From an uncultured Prevotella sp. (lineage in GTDB: Bacteria > Bacteroidota > Bacteroidia > Bacteroidales > Bacteroidaceae): DNA of 55,653 bases. The DNA is taken from the NCBI GenBank assembly GCA_946409435.1, contig CAMJWJ010000002.1:1-55653 (forward strand), written 5' to 3'. This document shows positions 16,335-24,858 of this stretch, piece by piece (within the stretch, counting starts at the first letter, position 1; each line of letters begins with the position of its first letter). The notes under the pieces are model-generated. The model searched no databases. It was not told the origin of the DNA and saw only the letters and a list, made by a program, of their open reading frames with translations. Made by a program: the position numbers and the translations under genes.

Positions 16335-18425
16335 ATGAAAAGAATAATCAGCACCATCGTCGTCTGTTGCGCCATCACGGCAGCCAGTGACGCTCAAGGT
16401 CTCACCGACCTGAGCAAAAGTAAACAAGCCAAGATGCACAACCTGCCCTTAGGTGCCACCCGCTGGACAGGCGGTTTCTGGGGCGAGCGGTTTAATATGC
16501 TGGCCACTACAGCCATCTGGGACATGTGGGACACCTGGAACACCCCCTGGGAGACCATCGACGGCAACGGGCTGCACGGCAGCAACGGCTTCCGCAACTT
16601 CGAGGTGGCTGCAGGAACCGTAAAAGGCAAGCACCATGGTCCCCCATTCCACGACGGCGACATGTACAAGTGGCTGGAAGCCTGTGCCACGGTATATGCC
16701 GTCACGAAAGACCCGAAGATCGATGCCTTGATGGACAAGTTCATCAAGCAGGTGGAGCTGGCCCAGCGTGCCGACGGCTACATCCACACCCCAGTAGTCA
16801 TCTCGGAGCGCAACCTCGGCATCGACAGCCATGCCGGCGACAACACCAATATCGGTATCGAGATAGGCAACGACCACAAGAAAGCATTTGCCTCACGCCT
16901 GAACTTCGAGACATATAACCTCGGACACCTCATGACGGCCGGCATCGTCCACAAGCGCGCCACGGGCAAGACGACGCTATTCAACTGTGGCCGACGAGCA
17001 GCCGACTTCCTGTACAACTTCCTGACCAACGATGCCGCTGAACTCTCACGCAACGCCATCTGCCCCAGCCATTACATGGGAGCTGCCGAGATGTACCGCG
17101 AGACGGGCGAAGAGCGCTATCTGACGCTGGCCAAGGGACTCATCGCCATCCGCGACAGCGTACAGAACGGTGAGGATCACAACCAGGACCGCCACAAGTT
17201 CCGCGACCAGTACGAGGCCATGGGCCATGCAGTCCGTGCCAACTACCTCTATGCCGGTGTGGCTGACCTCTATGCCGAGACTGGCGAAGAACAGCTCATG
17301 AAGAATCTCACGGCCATTTGGAACGACATCGTACAGCACAAGATATACATCATGGGCGGATGCGGTGCACTCTACGACGGCGTCTCACCGGACGGCACCA
17401 CCTACGACCAGCCCTCCATCCAGCAGATCCATCAGGCTTATGGACGCCAGTACCAACTGCCCCAGGAGGCTGCCCACAACGAGATCTGCGCCCAGATAGG
17501 CATGTTGCTCTTCTCGTGGCGCATGCACCAGGTGACGGGCGGTGCCCCGCAGTATGTCGACAACATCGAGAACGAGCTTTACAATGGCATCCTCAGCGGT
17601 ATCTCGCTCGACGGCCGCGACTTCTTCTACACCGAAGCCCTGAGGCGCACCAAGGAGTTCCCCTACACCATGCGGTGGCCTAAGCACCGACAGCACTACA
17701 TCACCTGTTTCTGCTGTCCGCCTAACACGCTGCGTACGCTCTGCGAAGCCCAGGAGTACGCCTACTCCATCAGCGGCGACACACTGTGGGTAAATCTTTA
17801 CGGGCAGAACACGCTGAGCACTCCCGACCTTGAGATAGAACAGACAACCGACTACCCGTGGGACGGACATGTCACACTGACTGTCAAGCGCGCCAAGCAC
17901 CTGAGAAGCATCCGACTGCACATGCCCGGATGGACTTCCGGCATGACACTACAGCTGAACGGCGAGCCTATTGCTGCCGAAAGACTATGCGAACCGCGAA
18001 AATGGAAAAAGGGAGACCAGATTGTGATAGACATGCCGATGAAGCCCGTCCTCGTCGAGGCTAACCCGCTGGTCGAGGAGGCCAAGAACCAGGTGGCCGT
18101 CAGGCGAGGTCCTATCGTCTATTGTCTGGAGGGGCAGGACATCAGCCAGCTGCCTAACTCGTCGCGCCAAGTACGTATCAACGACATTGCCATACCTGCC
18201 GATATTCAGTTTACCGAGCGGAAGATGGTCATCGGCGGACATGAGGTGACAGCCCTTGAGGGTGACGCCCTGCTGGTGAACGAGGACTCGTGGCATCCCG
18301 ACGAGCTGTACCGGGTGCTGCGTCCCCGTCAGCGCCAGACGACACGCATACGGCTTATCCCCTATTACGCCTGGGACAACCGTGGTATCGACGACATGAG
18401 CATCTGGCTGCCACTGGCACGATGA
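16335..18425 (+). CDS. GH127 family beta-L-arabinofuranosidase, secreted
   Basis: The 696-aa enzyme has a signal peptide (MKRIISTIVVCCAITAASDAQG), then an (alpha/alpha)6 barrel and beta-sandwich parts as in GH127. GH127 enzymes use a cysteine nucleophile with zinc held by one Glu and three Cys. The matching residues are Glu383 and Cys385 in AHNEICAQIGM, and Cys460/Cys461 in the CFCCPPN motif (458-464). Other family marks are LPLGATRWTGGFWGERF, FHDGDMYKWLEA and YIMGGCGALYDG. It likely removes terminal beta-L-arabinofuranose from plant glycans in the periplasm. It has no clear sigma-ABfr promoter in the gap. It converges on leuD with no evident terminator between them. Confidence 0.93.
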   Translation: MKRIISTIVVCCAITAASDAQGLTDLSKSKQAKMHNLPLGATRWTGGFWGERFNMLATTAIWDMWDTWNTPWETIDGNGLHGSNGFRNFEVAAGTVKGKHHGPPFHDGDMYKWLEACATVYAVTKDPKIDALMDKFIKQVELAQRADGYIHTPVVISERNLGIDSHAGDNTNIGIEIGNDHKKAFASRLNFETYNLGHLMTAGIVHKRATGKTTLFNCGRRAADFLYNFLTNDAAELSRNAICPSHYMGAAEMYRETGEERYLTLAKGLIAIRDSVQNGEDHNQDRHKFRDQYEAMGHAVRANYLYAGVADLYAETGEEQLMKNLTAIWNDIVQHKIYIMGGCGALYDGVSPDGTTYDQPSIQQIHQAYGRQYQLPQEAAHNEICAQIGMLLFSWRMHQVTGGAPQYVDNIENELYNGILSGISLDGRDFFYTEALRRTKEFPYTMRWPKHRQHYITCFCCPPNTLRTLCEAQEYAYSISGDTLWVNLYGQNTLSTPDLEIEQTTDYPWDGHVTLTVKRAKHLRSIRLHMPGWTSGMTLQLNGEPIAAERLCEPRKWKKGDQIVIDMPMKPVLVEANPLVEEAKNQVAVRRGPIVYCLEGQDISQLPNSSRQVRINDIAIPADIQFTERKMVIGGHEVTALEGDALLVNEDSWHPDELYRVLRPRQRQTTRIRLIPYYAWDNRGIDDMSIWLPLAR

Positions 18426-18488
18426 ATAGAAACGGCAAGTGACGGCCTACACACTTTGAATGAGGAGGCTGCTGAGAGGGTGGACAGT

Positions 18489-19082
18489 CTATTGGCGAGC
18501 TTCCCAGTCTTCTATCTTGTCCTTACTACCGATCAGGAAGTCGATGTCGTCGAGTCCGTTCATCAAACAATGCTTCTTATAGCCGTTGATGTCAAAGTGC
18601 TCGCCGCGGCCCGTGGCTTTGTTGGTCACCGTCTGACGTGGCAAGTCTACTTCGACCTCCATCTTCGGATTGGCCTTGATGCTCTCGAACAGCTCGGCAA
18701 GGAACGACTCGCTGACGACTACGGGTAACACGAAATTGTTTAGCTCATTGTTCTTGTGAATATCGGCAAAGAATGAGCTGATGACCACCCGGAAGCCATA
18801 GCCCGCAATGGCCCATGCCGCATGTTCACGCGACGAGCCGCTGCCAAAGTTCTTACCTGCCACAAGGATGCACCCCCCGTAGGTAGGGTCGTTGAGCACG
18901 AAGTTCTCGTTCAGGCTGCCGTCGGCATTGTAGCGCCAGTCGCGGAAGAGGTTGTCGCCAAAGAAACGCTCCTCACGCGTCGTGGCCTTGAGGAACCTGG
19001 CAGGGATGATCTGATCGGTATCTACGTTCTCCAATGGCAGGGGAACGCAGGTTGAGGTGATGACATTGAATTTCTGTTTCAT
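18489..19082 (-). CDS. leuD: 3-isopropylmalate dehydratase small subunit
   Basis: The 197-aa subunit pairs with LeuC to isomerise isopropylmalate in leucine synthesis. The start at 19082 gives MKQKFNVITSTCVPLPLENVDTDQIIPARF, the usual opening; the longer frame overlaps leuC and is rejected. The swivel-domain signature GKNFGSGSSREHAAWAI is intact, as is the following GYGFRVVISSFFADI. It starts 11 bases after leuC. No leuB follows: the next gene is GH127 on the other strand. Confidence 0.96.
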   Translation of the reverse strand: MKQKFNVITSTCVPLPLENVDTDQIIPARFLKATTREERFFGDNLFRDWRYNADGSLNENFVLNDPTYGGCILVAGKNFGSGSSREHAAWAIAGYGFRVVISSFFADIHKNNELNNFVLPVVVSESFLAELFESIKANPKMEVEVDLPRQTVTNKATGRGEHFDINGYKKHCLMNGLDDIDFLIGSKDKIEDWEARQ

Positions 19083-19093
19083 TGCTCTCTTTT

Positions 19094-20491
19094 CTAAGCC
19101 CCCAAAGTCCGGGGGTCGGTGATTACTCCTGTTACTGCAGCTGCGGCTGCGACAAGTGGTGAACAAAGCAGGGTTCGCGAGCCTGGTCCCTGACGGCCCT
19201 CGAAATTGCGGTTCGACGTCGATAGGCAATACTTGCCAGCAGGCACCTTGTCGTCGTTCATGGCCAGGCAGGCCGAACAGCCGGGCTGACGGATGGAAAA
19301 TCCAGCAGCCTCAAGCACCTTGTCAAGACCTTCCTCACGAATCTGGCGGTCGACAGCCCATGAGCCAGGCACAAGCCAGGCCGTTAAGCCCGCTGCCTTA
19401 CGTCGTCCCCTGACAACTGAGGCAAAGGCGCGGAAGTCCTCGATACGGCCGTTGGTACATGCACCGAGGAACACGTAGTCGACGGGCTTGCCTAACAGCC
19501 GCTCACCAGCCTTGAAGCCCATATAGTCGAGGGCTTTGCGGAATCCCTGCTCGGGCGACTTTGCCTCTGCAGCCGTAGCCGGAATAGCTTCTGTAATGCC
19601 TATACCCATGCCGGGATTGGTGCCGTAGGTGATGCGTGGCTCTATGTCGGCGGCATTGAAGGTCAGCTCTTTGTCAAATACGGCATCGTCGCCGCTCTTC
19701 AGCGTCCTCCAGTAGGCTACGGCCTTGTCCCAAGCCTCGCCCTTCGGTGCATATTCCTTGCCTTTCAGGTAGGCAAAGGTCACCTCGTCGGGAGCAATGA
19801 AGCCACCACGTGCACCCATCTCTATAGACAGGTTACAGAGCGTCAGGCGCCCCTCCATAGTCATCGAGCGTACCACGTCGCCGGCATACTCCACAAAATA
19901 CCCCGTAGCACCGCTCGTCGTCAGTTGAGCCATCAGGTAGAGTGCCACGTCCTTAGGCGTTACGCCGTGCTGCAGCTTGCCGTTGATGCTGATACGCATC
20001 GACTTGGGTTTCTGCTGCAGGATACATTGCGACGCCATCACCATCTCGACCTCGCTGGTACCAATGCCAAAGGCCACTGCCCCCATTGCCCCGTGCGTCG
20101 ACGTGTGGGAATCGCCGCAGACGATGGTCATGCCCGGTAGCGACAGTCCTTTTTCAGGACCTACGACGTGGATGATGCCATTCGATGGATTCAGCATGCC
20201 GTAATGTGTCAGGCCAAACTCCTCCGCATTCCGAGCCAGCGTCGACACCTGCTTAGCCGATACAGGGTCGTCGATGGGTTTGTCTTGATCGTGCGTAGGT
20301 GTGTTGTGGTCGGGCATGCAGTAAATATGACCAGGACGGAAACACTTCAGCCCGCGTGAACGCATGCTGTCGAAGGCCTGAGGTGACGTCACCTCGTGGC
20401 AATACAGTCGGTCGATGTACAACTGGGTGGGACCGTCGTCTACTATCTGGACGACATGCTTGTCCCAAATCTTATCAAAGAGGGTATTCAT
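19094..20491 (-). CDS. leuC: 3-isopropylmalate dehydratase large subunit
   Basis: The 465-aa aconitase-family subunit carries a [4Fe-4S] cluster. The three ligands can be placed at Cys345 (GACTNGR), Cys405 and Cys408 (PGCSACLAM), close to the E. coli numbering. [14 protein letters not shown] and the N-terminal [22 protein letters not shown] are also typical. Its ATG overlaps the leuA stop (ATGA), implying coupled translation, and leuD follows after 11 bases. Expression should be governed by the attenuator upstream of leuA. Confidence 0.97.
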   Translation of the reverse strand: MNTLFDKIWDKHVVQIVDDGPTQLYIDRLYCHEVTSPQAFDSMRSRGLKCFRPGHIYCMPDHNTPTHDQDKPIDDPVSAKQVSTLARNAEEFGLTHYGMLNPSNGIIHVVGPEKGLSLPGMTIVCGDSHTSTHGAMGAVAFGIGTSEVEMVMASQCILQQKPKSMRISINGKLQHGVTPKDVALYLMAQLTTSGATGYFVEYAGDVVRSMTMEGRLTLCNLSIEMGARGGFIAPDEVTFAYLKGKEYAPKGEAWDKAVAYWRTLKSGDDAVFDKELTFNAADIEPRITYGTNPGMGIGITEAIPATAAEAKSPEQGFRKALDYMGFKAGERLLGKPVDYVFLGACTNGRIEDFRAFASVVRGRRKAAGLTAWLVPGSWAVDRQIREEGLDKVLEAAGFSIRQPGCSACLAMNDDKVPAGKYCLSTSNRNFEGRQGPGSRTLLCSPLVAAAAAVTGVITDPRTLGA

Positions 20492-21984
20492 TTCTTAAAT
20501 TTATTTATACAGTCAATATATGCCTCGACGGAAGCTGTCACAATATCGGTATTGGCTCCGAAGCCATAGTACATAGAGCCGTCGTACTCCACCTGCATAT
20601 GTACCTTACCCACGTCGTCGCTACCCTTTGAAATGGCCTGGATGGTGAACTCCTTCAGCGTCATCTGCTTCATGATAATCTTCTTCAAGGCCTTGATGGC
20701 AGCATCGACAGGACCGTTGCCGCTGGCGGCAGCCTCGAACTTCTGGTTGGAGATGTCCAGACCGATAGATGCCACACTCTTCACGCCCTTGCCGGTAGTA
20801 ACCTGCAGGAAGTCGAGCTTCACGGCATGAGCCTCGGCAGTATCGGCACCGGCCAGCATCAGCACGTCGGCATCGGTGACCTCCTTTTTCTGGTCGGCCA
20901 GCTGCAGGAACTTCTCGTACACCTTGTCGAGCTTCTCTTCCGAGAGGTCTACGCCATTGGTGCTCAGTCGGTACTTCAGCGCAGCACGTCCGGAACGGGC
21001 TGTCAGCACGATGCTGTTGTCGTCGATGCCTACGTCTTTGGGATCCATGATTTCGTAAGTCTGCACGTTCTTCAGCACGCCGTCCTGATGGATGCCGCTG
21101 GAGTGCGCAAAGGCGTTACGCCCCACGATGGCCTTGTTGGGCTGGACGGGCATGTTCATCAGCGACGACACCATCCTTGACGTTGGAAAGATCTTCGTCG
21201 TGTTGATATTCGTCTCGATGCCCAGCGTCTTGTGGCATTTCAGTATCATGGCTATCTCCTCCAACGACGTATTGCCAGCCCGCTCGCCGATACCGTTAAT
21301 GGTCACTTCAACCTGACGGGCACCAGCCATCACGCCATTGAAGGTGTTGGCTGTAGCCATGCCTAAGTCGTTGTGGCAGTGGGTGGAAATGATGGCTTTG
21401 TCGATGCCGTCGACATGCTCCTTCAGGTACTTGATCTTCTCGTAATACTCCTGTGGCAGACAGTAGCCCGTGGTGTCGGGAATGTTGACAACCGTAGCAC
21501 CAGCCTTGATGACTGCCTCGACGACACGTGCCAGGTACTCATTGTCAGTACGGCCTGCGTCTTCACAGTAGAACTCCACGTCCTCGACGAACTTCTTGGC
21601 ATACTTCGTGGCGCGTACTGCACGCTCGATAATCTCCTCGCGGGTAGAATTGAACTTGTATCTGATGTGCGGTTCCGACGTGCCGATACCAGTATGGATG
21701 CGCTTGCGCTTAGCATACTGAAGGGCATCGGCAGCCACGTCGATGTCTTTCTGGACAGCACGCGTCAGTGCACAGATGGTGGGCCACGTGACAGCCTTTG
21801 AAATCTCTATGACGGAATTGAAGTCGCCTGGACTTGACACCGGGAATCCTGCTTCGATGACATCGACGCCAAGCTGTTCCAGGGCCTTGGCTACCTGAAT
21901 CTTCTCAATGGTATTCAGCTGGCATCCCGGAACCTGCTCGCCATCGCGTAGCGTCGTGTCGAAAATATACAATCTGTCGTTCAT
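20488..21984 (-). CDS. leuA: 2-isopropylmalate synthase
   Basis: The 498-aa enzyme condenses acetyl-CoA and 2-oxoisovalerate, the first committed step to leucine. The start is [20 protein letters not shown], with catalytic Arg in LRDGEQ. The metal-binding HxH is in [15 protein letters not shown], and the C-terminal half holds the leucine-binding regulatory domain (from about residue 370: [22 protein letters not shown] onwards), so feedback inhibition is expected. Besides that, a transcription attenuator lies directly upstream (22030-22162). It overlaps leuC by 4 bases. Length and domains match authentic LeuA, not citramalate synthase; the distinction is by overall resemblance. Confidence 0.94.
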   Translation of the reverse strand: MNDRLYIFDTTLRDGEQVPGCQLNTIEKIQVAKALEQLGVDVIEAGFPVSSPGDFNSVIEISKAVTWPTICALTRAVQKDIDVAADALQYAKRKRIHTGIGTSEPHIRYKFNSTREEIIERAVRATKYAKKFVEDVEFYCEDAGRTDNEYLARVVEAVIKAGATVVNIPDTTGYCLPQEYYEKIKYLKEHVDGIDKAIISTHCHNDLGMATANTFNGVMAGARQVEVTINGIGERAGNTSLEEIAMILKCHKTLGIETNINTTKIFPTSRMVSSLMNMPVQPNKAIVGRNAFAHSSGIHQDGVLKNVQTYEIMDPKDVGIDDNSIVLTARSGRAALKYRLSTNGVDLSEEKLDKVYEKFLQLADQKKEVTDADVLMLAGADTAEAHAVKLDFLQVTTGKGVKSVASIGLDISNQKFEAAASGNGPVDAAIKALKKIIMKQMTLKEFTIQAISKGSDDVGKVHMQVEYDGSMYYGFGANTDIVTASVEAYIDCINKFKK

Positions 21985-22018
21985 CTTACTTTATGTTAAC
22001 TGATTACTATTCTACCTT

Positions 22019-22055
22019 AAAAGAAAAAACCTTTCACACCCGGAAGTGAGAAAGG
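22019..22055 (-). terminator. Attenuator terminator of the leu operon
   Basis: Read on the minus strand, CCTTTCTCAC pairs with GTGTGAAAGG (one T.T mismatch) around a TTCCGG loop (22055-22030), followed at once by TTTTTTCTTTT (22029-22019). The bases 22049-22040 of its left arm and loop are exactly complementary to 22106-22097 at the end of the leader peptide, so forming that alternative pairing would break the terminator. Confidence 0.9.
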
Positions 22056-22096
22056 CTTGTATCGTTCTTTTGTACCTATTGTATACATACACCCCA

Positions 22097-22106
22097 TCAC
22101 TTCCGG
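22097..22106 (-). promoter_or_regulatory. Antiterminator strand overlapping the leader stop codon
   Basis: The minus-strand decamer CCGGAAGTGA ends in the leader's TGA stop codon. It is fully complementary to TCACTTCCGG in the terminator (22049-22040). A ribosome that reaches the stop would cover it and let the terminator form; a ribosome stalled at the earlier Leu codons would leave it free. Confidence 0.85.
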
Positions 22107-22162
22107 CCACGTTCACGCAGTCGAATGCTAATAAGGTTGTTCAGTAGGTTCAGATTCTTCAT
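22097..22162 (-). CDS. leuL: Leucine leader peptide, 21 aa
   Basis: A 22-codon frame begins MKNLNLLNNLISIRL and ends RGRK-stop. Five of the first fifteen residues are Leu (positions 4, 6, 7, 10, 15) and two are Ile (11, 13), far above chance. An AAGGA sequence lies five bases before the ATG. The peptide lies between a good sigma-ABfr promoter and a terminator hairpin, immediately ahead of leuA. Everything fits a ribosome-stalling leader that senses charged tRNA-Leu; it is not expected to act as a protein. The symbol is given by analogy with enteric leuL, not by sequence similarity. Confidence 0.88.
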   Translation of the reverse strand: MKNLNLLNNLISIRLRERGRK

Positions 22163-22188
22163 TTTGTCCTTGTTTTCTGATTTCGGCT

Positions 22189-22221
22189 GCAAAATTAATC
22201 AATTCCATTGGAACTGACAAA
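22189..22221 (-). promoter_or_regulatory. Promoter of the leu operon
   Basis: TTTG (22221-22218), 20 bases, TAATTTTGC (22197-22189) on the minus strand. Transcription would begin near 22182, about 20 bases before the leader peptide ATG. Confidence 0.8.
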
Positions 22222-22265
22222 CATTTTGCTGCTTTTTTGCATAGAAGTGTTACAATTTGACACAA

Positions 22266-23261
22266 TTACTTGAACGTAGCACCTTGACGCAGGACGAACT
22301 TCACCCGCGACTTCTTGGGCAACTGCGGTCGCTCCCACTCGCCTCCCAGAATCTGGATCGTTGTTTGGCGGCTATGGTCGACATGTTCAAGCGCCGTTTT
22401 CAGGTCCATATAGTTGCCGCGTCCCTTGGCGTCGACGGTGATGTCGGCCTCCGTGCGGTACTTCTTCAGCACAGGCACCTCGTCGCACAGCGCATCTGCC
22501 AGCAGCCGGGCCACCTGATGGGCGCCATAGACGCAATAGTGCGTATTGTCCTGCTTGCCCTTGGGTTCGGTAGGCTCCTCGCCAGGACGAAACCACATGT
22601 GCAGCTTCTTCGAGGCCTCCGTGCCCAGTCCCTGCTCCAAGTCATGGGTTATTTGGTTGGCATCGACGAAGAGACAGTTCATGCGCTTTGCCACGTCACG
22701 CGGAGCGACACGGTACAGTCCGTGGGTGTCGATGAGCGAGTCGCCCTCGACCATCTTCACGCCATCCTTGAAGGTCTGCGTGCGCAGCATCTCGTCGTCC
22801 TCAATCTCGGGAGCCTTTACGAAGAAATTACGGCGTACCACACAGTTCATCAGCACCGGGATGCCTCCGTGCTCCCGCGTCTCGCGCACGAACTTGGCCA
22901 AGTTGTAGTCAAACGTCGACCCTGGGTCGGTATGACGGTCGGCCTTAGGCTTCTCGTCGTTATGGCCGAACTGGATGATGACGTAGTCGCCCGGCTTCAT
23001 CTTCTGGAGCACCTTGTCCCATCGTCCCTCGTCGATGAAGCTCTTCGACGAGCGACCGTTGACGGCATGATTGTCGACAAGGATGTTGTCGTCGAAATAG
23101 CTCTGCAGCACCATGGCCCACCCTCTCTCCAGTTTCCCTTTCGAGAGGTCCTTGTTGGCTGCCGTCGAGTCGCCGATGACGAATATCGTCGTGACCTTGT
23201 CCTGCGTGAAGGCAGAGAGCATCAGCAGCGTCACTGCTGCCAGAAACAGTTTCTTCATCAT
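22266..23261 (-). CDS. CE12-type SGNH acetylesterase with a CE8-like C-terminal remnant
   Basis: The 331-aa exported protein starts at MMKKLFLAAVTLLMLSAF (23261), after a strong AAGGAAGGA ribosome site. It resembles rhamnogalacturonan acetylesterases: block I FVIGDSTAANK with Ser32, NHAVNGRSSKSFI, YVIIQFGHNDEK, and the catalytic DNTHY. These remove acetyl groups from pectin. The last 58 or so residues, from ITVDAKGRGNYMDLKTALE to LRQGATFK, match the opening of pectin methylesterases (CE8), but the rest of that beta-helix is missing. The gene thus looks like the remains of a CE12-CE8 fusion cut just before the leu promoter. It follows hisS by 25 bases. Confidence 0.85.
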   Translation of the reverse strand: MMKKLFLAAVTLLMLSAFTQDKVTTIFVIGDSTAANKDLSKGKLERGWAMVLQSYFDDNILVDNHAVNGRSSKSFIDEGRWDKVLQKMKPGDYVIIQFGHNDEKPKADRHTDPGSTFDYNLAKFVRETREHGGIPVLMNCVVRRNFFVKAPEIEDDEMLRTQTFKDGVKMVEGDSLIDTHGLYRVAPRDVAKRMNCLFVDANQITHDLEQGLGTEASKKLHMWFRPGEEPTEPKGKQDNTHYCVYGAHQVARLLADALCDEVPVLKKYRTEADITVDAKGRGNYMDLKTALEHVDHSRQTTIQILGGEWERPQLPKKSRVKFVLRQGATFK

Positions 23262-23286
23262 TTTATTCCTTCCTTTTAGATTCAAA

Positions 23287-24666
23287 TTACTTCTTCACGA
23301 TGGCAATCAGCTCGTCGGCAGTCAACAGCTGTTGTTCGCCGGTCTCCATATTCTTCAGCGTCACCTTGCCCTCGCTGATTTCGTTGTCGCCAGCCAGCAC
23401 CACGTAGGGTATCTGCTTGGCGTTGGCATACCCCATCTGCTTCTTCATCTTTGCGCTGTCGGGATAGAGTTCAGCAGAAATGCCATTTGCGCGTACCTTA
23501 TTTAATATAGGCAGGCAGTATGCCGTCTCACGCTCTCCGAAATTGATAAAGAGCAGGCGCGTACCGCTGACGCTGTCCTTCGGATAGAGGTCCAGCTGGT
23601 TAAGCACGTCGTAGATGCGGTCGGCACCAAAAGAGATGCCTACACCAGAAAGGCCGGGCATGCCAAAGATACCCGTCAGGTTGTCGTAGCGTCCGCCACC
23701 AGTGATGGAACCTATCTGCACGTCAAGTGCCTTAACCTCGAAGATGGCTCCCGTGTAGTAGTTCAGTCCACGGGCCAGGGTGAGGTCGAGCTGCAGCTCA
23801 TTGCGCGTACAACTCGGTGCGCCGGCCGTACCGAGGGCACCCAGTGTGCCGAGGATGAAGCGCAGTTCCTCGACGCCCTTCAGGCCCGTCTCGCTGTCCT
23901 TCAGCACGTCGGCAATGGTCTGCAGTTTCTCGCTGTTGCTGCCACTGAGCAAGATGATGGGCTGCAATTTCCGGATCTGCTCCTCGGAGAGTCCGTCGTC
24001 GCGCAGTTCTTGGTTGACATTGTCGATGCCTATCTTGTCCAGTTTGTCGATGGCCACGGTGATGTCGACAATCTTGTCGGCGGCACCGATGACCTCGGCA
24101 ATGCCGGAAAGTATCTTACGGTTGTTGATCTTGATTTGCACACGGATGCCGAAGCGCGAGAACACCTCGTCGACTATCTGCATCAGCTCCACCTCGTTGA
24201 GCAGCGAGTCGCTGCCCACCACGTCGGCATCGCACTGGTAGAACTCACGGTAGCGTCCCTTCTGCGGACGGTCGGCACGCCACACAGGCTGAATCTGGTA
24301 ACGCTTGAACGGCAGCTGAAGCTCCTCGCGATGCATCACGACGTAGCGTGCGAAGGGTACGGTAAGGTCGTAGCGCAAGCCCTTCTCGCAGAGCTTGGCA
24401 GCCAGGTGCAGCGCGTTGCGCTCACGGAGTTCGTCGTCGGTGGCTTTCGAGAGGAAGTCACCGCTGTTGAGTACTTTGAATAGCAGCTTGTCGCCCTCCT
24501 CGCCATACTTGCCCATCAGCGTCTGTAGCGTCTCCATGGCCGGCGTCTCTATCTGCTGAAATCCGTAGAGGGCATACACCTCGCGGATGGTATCGAAAAT
24601 GTAGTTGCGCTTGGCCATCTCCACGGGGCCGAAGTCGCGCGTTCCTTTGGGTATGTTGGGTTTCAT
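23287..24666 (-). CDS. hisS: Histidine--tRNA ligase
   Basis: The 459-aa class II synthetase begins [17 protein letters not shown] at the ATG 24666; a TTG five codons upstream is less likely. Class II motif 2 is seen in [29 protein letters not shown]. The HisA signature is [15 protein letters not shown], motif 3 GGGRYDNL and [11 protein letters not shown]. The anticodon-binding domain occupies roughly the last 95 residues ([10 protein letters not shown] onward). It is separated from purA by 192 bases containing an inverted repeat, and the CE12 gene follows closely. Confidence 0.97.
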   Translation of the reverse strand: MKPNIPKGTRDFGPVEMAKRNYIFDTIREVYALYGFQQIETPAMETLQTLMGKYGEEGDKLLFKVLNSGDFLSKATDDELRERNALHLAAKLCEKGLRYDLTVPFARYVVMHREELQLPFKRYQIQPVWRADRPQKGRYREFYQCDADVVGSDSLLNEVELMQIVDEVFSRFGIRVQIKINNRKILSGIAEVIGAADKIVDITVAIDKLDKIGIDNVNQELRDDGLSEEQIRKLQPIILLSGSNSEKLQTIADVLKDSETGLKGVEELRFILGTLGALGTAGAPSCTRNELQLDLTLARGLNYYTGAIFEVKALDVQIGSITGGGRYDNLTGIFGMPGLSGVGISFGADRIYDVLNQLDLYPKDSVSGTRLLFINFGERETAYCLPILNKVRANGISAELYPDSAKMKKQMGYANAKQIPYVVLAGDNEISEGKVTLKNMETGEQQLLTADELIAIVKK

Positions 24667-24680
24667 TGTTTCTTTTTTCA

Positions 24681-24850
24681 ATTAGTAATTAGTAATGAGT
24701 AATGAGTAATTATGATTAGACTTTTTATGCCGACAATGTCGTTTGAGTCTGACGATAGTAACGTTTGATGATGCCGAAAAAACCGTTTGACAAGCGTCAT
24801 GGGCATGTCGGTAATCATAATTACTCATTACTAATTACTCATTACTCATT
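24681..24850. repeat. Inverted repeat with arms of tandem ATTACTC-like 7-8-mers
   Basis: The left arm (24681-24718) is a run of ATTAGTA/ATGAGTA units ending TAATTATGATTA. The right arm (24812-24850) is the reverse complement, perfect over 19 bases (24700-24718 against 24812-24830), then drifting in unit order. The 93-base loop contains a further partial inverted pair, CCGACAATG / CATGTCGG. It fills the purA-hisS gap. Confidence 0.85.
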
Positions 24851-24858
24851 AAGAAAAA

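Noticed and set aside
21985..22221. T-box leader or riboswitch upstream of leuA
   Set aside because: No T-box bulge or specifier structure was seen, while a Leu-rich leader peptide plus antiterminator/terminator pair explains the region.
22257..23279. 340-aa plus-strand open frame
   Set aside because: Antisense shadow of the CE12 esterase gene; no family resemblance.
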